The notes under the pieces were generated by a model that saw nothing but the letters and a program-made list of their open reading frames with translations, searched no databases and was not told the DNA's origin. Positions 6,688 through 9,748 of a DNA stretch of 9,748 bases are shown here, one piece after another. Source of the stretch: DRYM01 sp964564025 (GTDB lineage Archaea; Thermoproteota; Thermoprotei_A; EX4484-217-1); assembly GCA_964564025.1 (NCBI GenBank), contig CAZLZO010000047.1, positions 1-9,748 on the forward strand. The letters are read 5' to 3'. Every line of letters starts with the position of its first letter. The stretch's first letter is position 1. Both the position numbers and the translations under genes were made by a program.

Positions 6688-6875
6688 AATCCCCAATACA
6701 ATCCAACACCATCGGAACCGTAAAAACTATTTAATGCCTTTCAAAACATAGTTTACGAAACTCTCAGGTACAAACCCTACCTTAAACACGTAAACCTTCA
6801 GACTCAAACCCATACTAACACACTAAATAGGTATTTTACAGGTTAAATTTAAACTAGCCAAGCCCAGAACCGCAG

Positions 6876-6896
6876 ACTGCTTAACACTGCTTAACA
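6876..6896. repeat. Perfect 10-base tandem duplication
   Basis: ACTGCTTAAC occurs twice head to tail, followed by a further A. It may be a replication-slippage duplication or a short regulatory repeat. Confidence 0.6.
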
Positions 6897-6962
6897 ATAA
6901 TTTTACGTTCCTATCCATATTCTCTCTATGTTCTCTATTTTGCCGAATTCTTGGTTCTCGCT

Positions 6963-6998
6963 TATTTTCCCTAACTATCTTTTCAAAAGAATTACCTT
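6963..6998. repeat. Diverged direct repeat, copy 2
   Basis: This 36-base stretch from TATTTTCCCTAAC matches 5045-5082 apart from four or five substitutions and a two-base gap. It lies 275 bases after the truncated ATPase. Read on the minus strand, both copies encode a similar short peptide (KITRENSRD in copy 1, KIVRENKRE in copy 2), which suggests shared coding ancestry. Confidence 0.5.
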
Positions 6999-7127
6999 AA
7001 GAAGTATTTTCACATATCCATATAGCTACAATACCTATAGCTAGAACGATTTGCAAGGCTTTTACTTATAGCTTATCGATACACGGTCTACCATCTGATG
7101 GGTCGAGAATGTTCGAACCTCTGAACT

Positions 7128-7237
7128 CTAGATGGAGGATAGTTTTAGCCATTTATCTAACGTTATTGAAGATTTCTCTGCACCTTTACGGATATCTTTC
7201 TAGCTTCCTTCACTTTATCTAAAAGTTCAACGAGATC
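7128..7237 (-). pseudogene. Possible frameshifted remnant of a helical protein
   Basis: One minus-strand frame (7237 down to 7163) reads DLVELLDKVKEARK. Another (7199 down to 7128) continues as DIRKGAEKSSITLDKWLKL. Joining them across a one-base shift in the AAAG run near 7196-7200 gives one continuous, amphipathic, coding-like sequence of about 35 residues. No start codon or family can be assigned, and chance is not excluded. Confidence 0.25.
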
Positions 7238-7277
7238 TTAGGACAACTAAACCGTGATCATTCTTCTTTTAACCCCC

Positions 7278-7294
7278 TTATAAAACTTTAAATA
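7278..7294 (+). promoter_or_regulatory. TATA box(es) of the surface-protein gene
   Basis: TTATAAAA (7278-7285) and TTTAAATA (7287-7294) are overlapping-range TATA candidates. Starts near 7305-7318 would give a short leader before the GGAG site and TTG 7332. Their position supports 7332, not 7476, as the original start of the gene. Confidence 0.5.
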
Positions 7295-7319
7295 CAAAGA
7301 TCTTTTATTGATAACTTAA

Positions 7320-7324
7320 GGAGA
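7320..7324 (+). promoter_or_regulatory. Ribosome-binding site before TTG 7332
   Basis: GGAGA lies seven bases before TTG 7332, an ideal spacing, and marks the signal-peptide frame as the real start of translation. Confidence 0.55.
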
Positions 7325-7331
7325 AACGGGA

Positions 7332-7442
7332 TTGCGAAAGAGAATTATTGTTGGATTCTACATCTTATTGGTGGTCTTGTTAATTGCCGTAATGAATCAG
7401 ACAATTTCTTTGCTAGGATCTTGTGAACCATATGTTCAGTAA
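7332..7442 (+). pseudogene. Signal-peptide exordium of the surface protein, ended by an in-frame TAA
   Basis: TTG 7332 opens 36 codons. A basic start (MRKRII) and a hydrophobic core (VGFYILLVVLLIAVM) are followed by a polar stretch ending in EPYVQ, a textbook secretion signal. A TAA at 7440-7442 ends it. The same frame then continues without a stop through VGETFYIEDASL into the beta-helix protein at 7476. With its promoter and GGAGA site, this is most simply the true N-terminus of the downstream gene, separated by one nonsense codon or a base error. It could also be a free 36-residue secreted or membrane peptide. Confidence 0.65.
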
Positions 7443-7475
7443 GTAGGTGAAACATTCTACATTGAAGATGCATCA

Positions 7476-9491
7476 TTGACCCTTGAGGAGGCTTCCGTTA
7501 TTAAAGTTCCGGAGGATTATCCAACAATACAGGAAGCTATAGACGCAGCCAATCCGGGAGATACTATCTTTGTAGCTCATGGAATTTACAACGAGAATAT
7601 CATCATAGACAAACAGATAACGCTGATCGGTGAGGGGAAAGAAAACACGATTATAGTGGGGCATGGTGTAGGCGATGTCATTTATGTATCTTCAGATGGA
7701 GTGAAGATAAGCGGGTTTACGATAAAAGGTTCTGGTAATAGATACATTAGTCCAAGTGAGGGAGGCGATGCGGGAATTAAGCTGGATAGAGTCAAAAACT
7801 GCATCATTTCTAACTGCATTGTCACAGAAAACAGCCTTGGCATCTTTCTAAATTCATCCGATAATAATATAGTCGAAAATAATACGTGCTACTTAAACCG
7901 CATGGATGGCATCTATCTACGTTTATCTAATAGCAATATAATTAGAGGCAACAATTGTACCTCAAATGGGGGACATGGAGGCATCTACCTAAATCCATCC
8001 AGTAGTAACAATCTAATCGAAAACAATGTATGCAACTCTAATGCTGATCACGGCATTAAATTACAAGCATCCAGCAATAACAACGTACTTAGAAACAATA
8101 TTTGCAAATATAATTGGAATGCAGGCATATTTCTACGTGGATCTAATAATAACACGTTAATTGGTAACATATGTTTTGGAAACAAAAACAATCCCGGCAT
8201 TATGCTACACTATTACAACAATAATAATACTCTTATTAATAATGTGTGTAACTCAAACGATGAGGGCATAGTTTTGCAGTTTTCATTCAATAACAACATA
8301 CTTATAAATAACACATGCCTTAATAACATAGCTCGCGGAATCGGCATTATGTGGTCATGTAACAACAACACAGTTATTAGAAATACACTAAGTTTAAACG
8401 GTGATGGCATTTGGATAGAATCTTCAAGTTACAATGAGATATATTACAATAACATTTTGATGAACTGGTGCGGGATACTAATTATTGATGAGAACTCTAT
8501 TGAAAATGAGATACACAAGAACAATATAATTAGAAATAATGAGTGGGGTCTTCTCAACGAGGCCCCTACCAAAGTAAATGCTACTCTTAACTGGTGGGGT
8601 AGTCCCCATGGTCCAGAAGTATGCCAGTTTGTGGAAGAAACGGATCCTGAAGATTCTGAGGAAATACGAGGTAACATATTATATGAGCCATGGCTTACAG
8701 AGCCGTACACTATGTTCGGCCATCTTAAGATAACATATCCAAGCGATGGAGCTATTGTAAGTAGGGTCGTTACGATATCCACAGCTGTTGAGAATCAATC
8801 GGGTGTAGTTAAAGTCGAGTTCTATGTAGATGGTTCATTAGTATTCACAGATACGAAAGCACCATATGAATATGAATGGAACACCATAGCCTATACAGAT
8901 GGAGCTCATACGATAAAAATACGTGCATATGATACCTTCAGCAGCATGGCTGAAGAGAGTATAGGCATTATAGTTGATAATACGCCACCAAGCATAGACA
9001 TAATTTCTCCAACCAGTGTCCTAGCAACCACTAACACTAGTACTGTTAGTGTCGAGTGGAGTACAATGGACAAGGTCGGTGTATCAGTAGTCAAAGTGTT
9101 CGTCAACGGGAAGGTGGTGGGCGAGTACAATAGAGCCGCGGGTAGCGCCACAGTAGAGCTTGCCTCCGGTGAGAACATCATTCTCATCTTGGCAGTCGAT
9201 AAGGCGGGGAATCATGCGAGCAAGGAAGTTCACGTGACTTTCACTCCTGAGGCTATACCGGGTACGGCGACAACCACTACAACTACCACGACACTTCCAA
9301 CCACAACGACCACACCTACATCTCCTACACCCACAAAGACAGTCACCTCTCCAACAGCTCCAGCAACTTCGTCACCAACGCAATCACCACCAACCCCAGA
9401 ACAAGCATCACTAACCCCCTACATTATTGGAGTTATGGTAGCTGTTGCAGTAGCAGTCTTGGCGGTATTCATTCTACTAAGAAGACAATAG
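7476..9491 (+). CDS. Cell-surface right-handed beta-helix protein (NosD/PbH1 type) with Ig-like domains, Thr/Pro stalk and C-terminal anchor
   Basis: From TTG 7476 there are 671 residues. The opening VPEDYPTIQEAIDAANPGDT (11-30) is the classic first turn of pectin-lyase-like/NosD helices. Rungs of 23-25 residues follow to about 350, each with an NNN-x-L-x-NN-x-C-x-x-N...GI-x-L pattern, closed by the family-typical NATLNWWGSPHGP (368-380). Two Ig-like beta domains follow at about 415-502 (ITYPSDGAIVS... VDNTPPSIDIISP) and 503-590. A Thr/Pro/Ser stalk (597-640) is probably glycosylated. One membrane helix (about 648-668) ends LLRRQ. The domains are meant to lie outside the cell, where such proteins bind or cleave polysaccharide, or act in adhesion; no catalytic residues can be named. 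TTG 7476 has no ribosome-binding site and would leave no signal peptide, so the true start is probably TTG 7332, upstream of the TAA at 7440. The ladder of eight cysteines is unusual. The gene may be a recent pseudogene. Confidence 0.88.
   Translation: MTLEEASVIKVPEDYPTIQEAIDAANPGDTIFVAHGIYNENIIIDKQITLIGEGKENTIIVGHGVGDVIYVSSDGVKISGFTIKGSGNRYISPSEGGDAGIKLDRVKNCIISNCIVTENSLGIFLNSSDNNIVENNTCYLNRMDGIYLRLSNSNIIRGNNCTSNGGHGGIYLNPSSSNNLIENNVCNSNADHGIKLQASSNNNVLRNNICKYNWNAGIFLRGSNNNTLIGNICFGNKNNPGIMLHYYNNNNTLINNVCNSNDEGIVLQFSFNNNILINNTCLNNIARGIGIMWSCNNNTVIRNTLSLNGDGIWIESSSYNEIYYNNILMNWCGILIIDENSIENEIHKNNIIRNNEWGLLNEAPTKVNATLNWWGSPHGPEVCQFVEETDPEDSEEIRGNILYEPWLTEPYTMFGHLKITYPSDGAIVSRVVTISTAVENQSGVVKVEFYVDGSLVFTDTKAPYEYEWNTIAYTDGAHTIKIRAYDTFSSMAEESIGIIVDNTPPSIDIISPTSVLATTNTSTVSVEWSTMDKVGVSVVKVFVNGKVVGEYNRAAGSATVELASGENIILILAVDKAGNHASKEVHVTFTPEAIPGTATTTTTTTTLPTTTTTPTSPTPTKTVTSPTAPATSSPTQSPPTPEQASLTPYIIGVMVAVAVAVLAVFILLRRQ
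9268..9408 (+). repeat. Low-complexity Thr/Pro-coding stretch
   Basis: Runs of ACN and CCN codons encode the Thr/Pro/Ser stalk of the surface protein. Codons are mixed (aca, acc, act, acg), so this is selected low complexity, not a simple nucleotide microsatellite. Confidence 0.6.
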
Positions 9492-9748
9492 ATAACTTTC
9501 TAATCCCCATTTTTACATGTACCCGATTTCCACACTGTTAATCATGCAGGAGAACAGGAGGTAGTAGGCCTTGAGCTTTACGTAAAGTACAACAACCCCA
9601 ACTACTTGCTTCATCTACTATCGTGTGGTCTGCCGCGTCTATAAAACATGGGAACATACATATTTCACAAAAAATGTTTTCGTAGAGGGTTGGTTTAGGC
9701 TGGGGTTATCTAGGTGTGTTTGGTGATGCGTTTAAGGTGGTATGCTAG
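9492..9748. other. Right-hand edge, no supported gene
   Basis: A T5 run (9510-9514) can end the surface-protein transcript. A plus-strand frame is open from 9504 to a TAA at 9642-9644 without a good start; its middle (EVVGLELYVKYNNPNYLL) looks coding-like, so it may be a gene fragment. TCTATAAAAC (9638-9647) is TATA-like and could serve a gene starting beyond the window. Confidence 0.35.

Larger units (their letters stand above)
6688..7331. other. 640 bases of non-coding sequence and apparent gene debris
   Basis: No intact gene is seen. The segment holds a 10-base tandem duplication (6876-6896), the second copy of the diverged repeat (6963-6998) and a likely frameshifted minus-strand remnant (7128-7237). 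Several short minus-strand frames are also present: 6727-6813; 6823-6996 with RENKRE-like residues; and 7066-7152, starting MAKTILHLEFRG. The promoter and ribosome-binding site of the surface-protein gene lie at its right end. The mix fits decay after a rearrangement that also removed the 3' half of the ABC ATPase. Confidence 0.5.

Noticed and set aside
7082..7152. GGTTCGAAC-like sequence resembling a tRNA T-arm (minus strand, near 7108-7117)
   Set aside because: The flanks do not form the 5-base T-stem, and no anticodon arm, D-arm or acceptor stem can be placed around it.
6823..7152. Minus-strand frame with two internal TAA codons (7066-7068 and 6997-6999), considered as one decayed membrane-protein gene
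   Set aside because: Consecutive short open pieces in one frame are expected by chance; only the residues over the diverged repeat have independent support.
7815..8500. Regular 70-75 base periodicity that might suggest a CRISPR array or nucleotide tandem repeat
   Set aside because: The period is protein-level (beta-helix rungs of 23-25 residues); the nucleotide sequence of successive units differs widely, so it is not a CRISPR array or recent tandem duplication.
8444..8782. Minus-strand 112-residue open frame inside the surface-protein gene
   Set aside because: It lies wholly opposite clear beta-helix coding sequence with family motifs; a shadow frame.

Overview
The window looks archaeal, probably Thermoproteota or a Bathyarchaeia-like lineage; the lineage guess rests only on style. 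The signs are BRE/TATA-type promoters about 25 bases before starts, GTG and TTG starts, short T-rich stretches after stops instead of classic hairpin terminators, a tandem AbrB-type protein, and a serine hydroxymethyltransferase with the GTQELTRWGM motif form that I associate with archaeal enzymes. Base composition is AT-rich throughout.

Layout, left to right. The 3' end of an unrecognised gene (to 461) is followed by a 445-base gap. A small two-repeat AbrB-like regulator (910-1227) comes next, with a promoter placed for a leaderless or near-leaderless transcript. Then come an AGCS-family sodium:alanine/glycine symporter (1416-2840), a PLP-dependent SHMT-family enzyme (3141-4484) and a small protein with two membrane helices (4559-4798). 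Each has its own promoter-like or ribosome-binding signals, so they are probably separate units rather than one operon. They still make a plausible small amino-acid module: uptake of alanine or glycine beside an enzyme that interconverts serine and glycine.

The second half is a MacB/FtsX-type ABC locus: a complete permease (5209-6321) followed 15 bases later by an ATP-binding subunit that stops just after the Q-loop (6337-6687). About 640 bases of apparent gene debris follow. A diverged direct repeat of about 37 bases lies on both sides of this ABC pair (5045-5082 and 6963-6998).

The window ends with a large cell-surface protein (7476-9491): NosD/PbH1-type right-handed beta-helix, two Ig-like domains, a Thr/Pro stalk and a C-terminal membrane anchor. 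Its likely promoter, ribosome-binding site and signal peptide lie in the same frame at 7332-7439, cut off from the mature part by one TAA. The broken ATPase, the debris and the interrupted surface-protein gene together suggest that 6.6-7.5 kb is a site of rearrangement and decay.

I see no CRISPR array, rRNA, tRNA or recognisable transposase. I did not find a convincing wholly new system. The points most worth checking are the stop-interrupted surface protein, its eight-step cysteine ladder, the repeat-flanked broken ABC locus, and the unusual residues around the PLP lysine of the SHMT-like enzyme.
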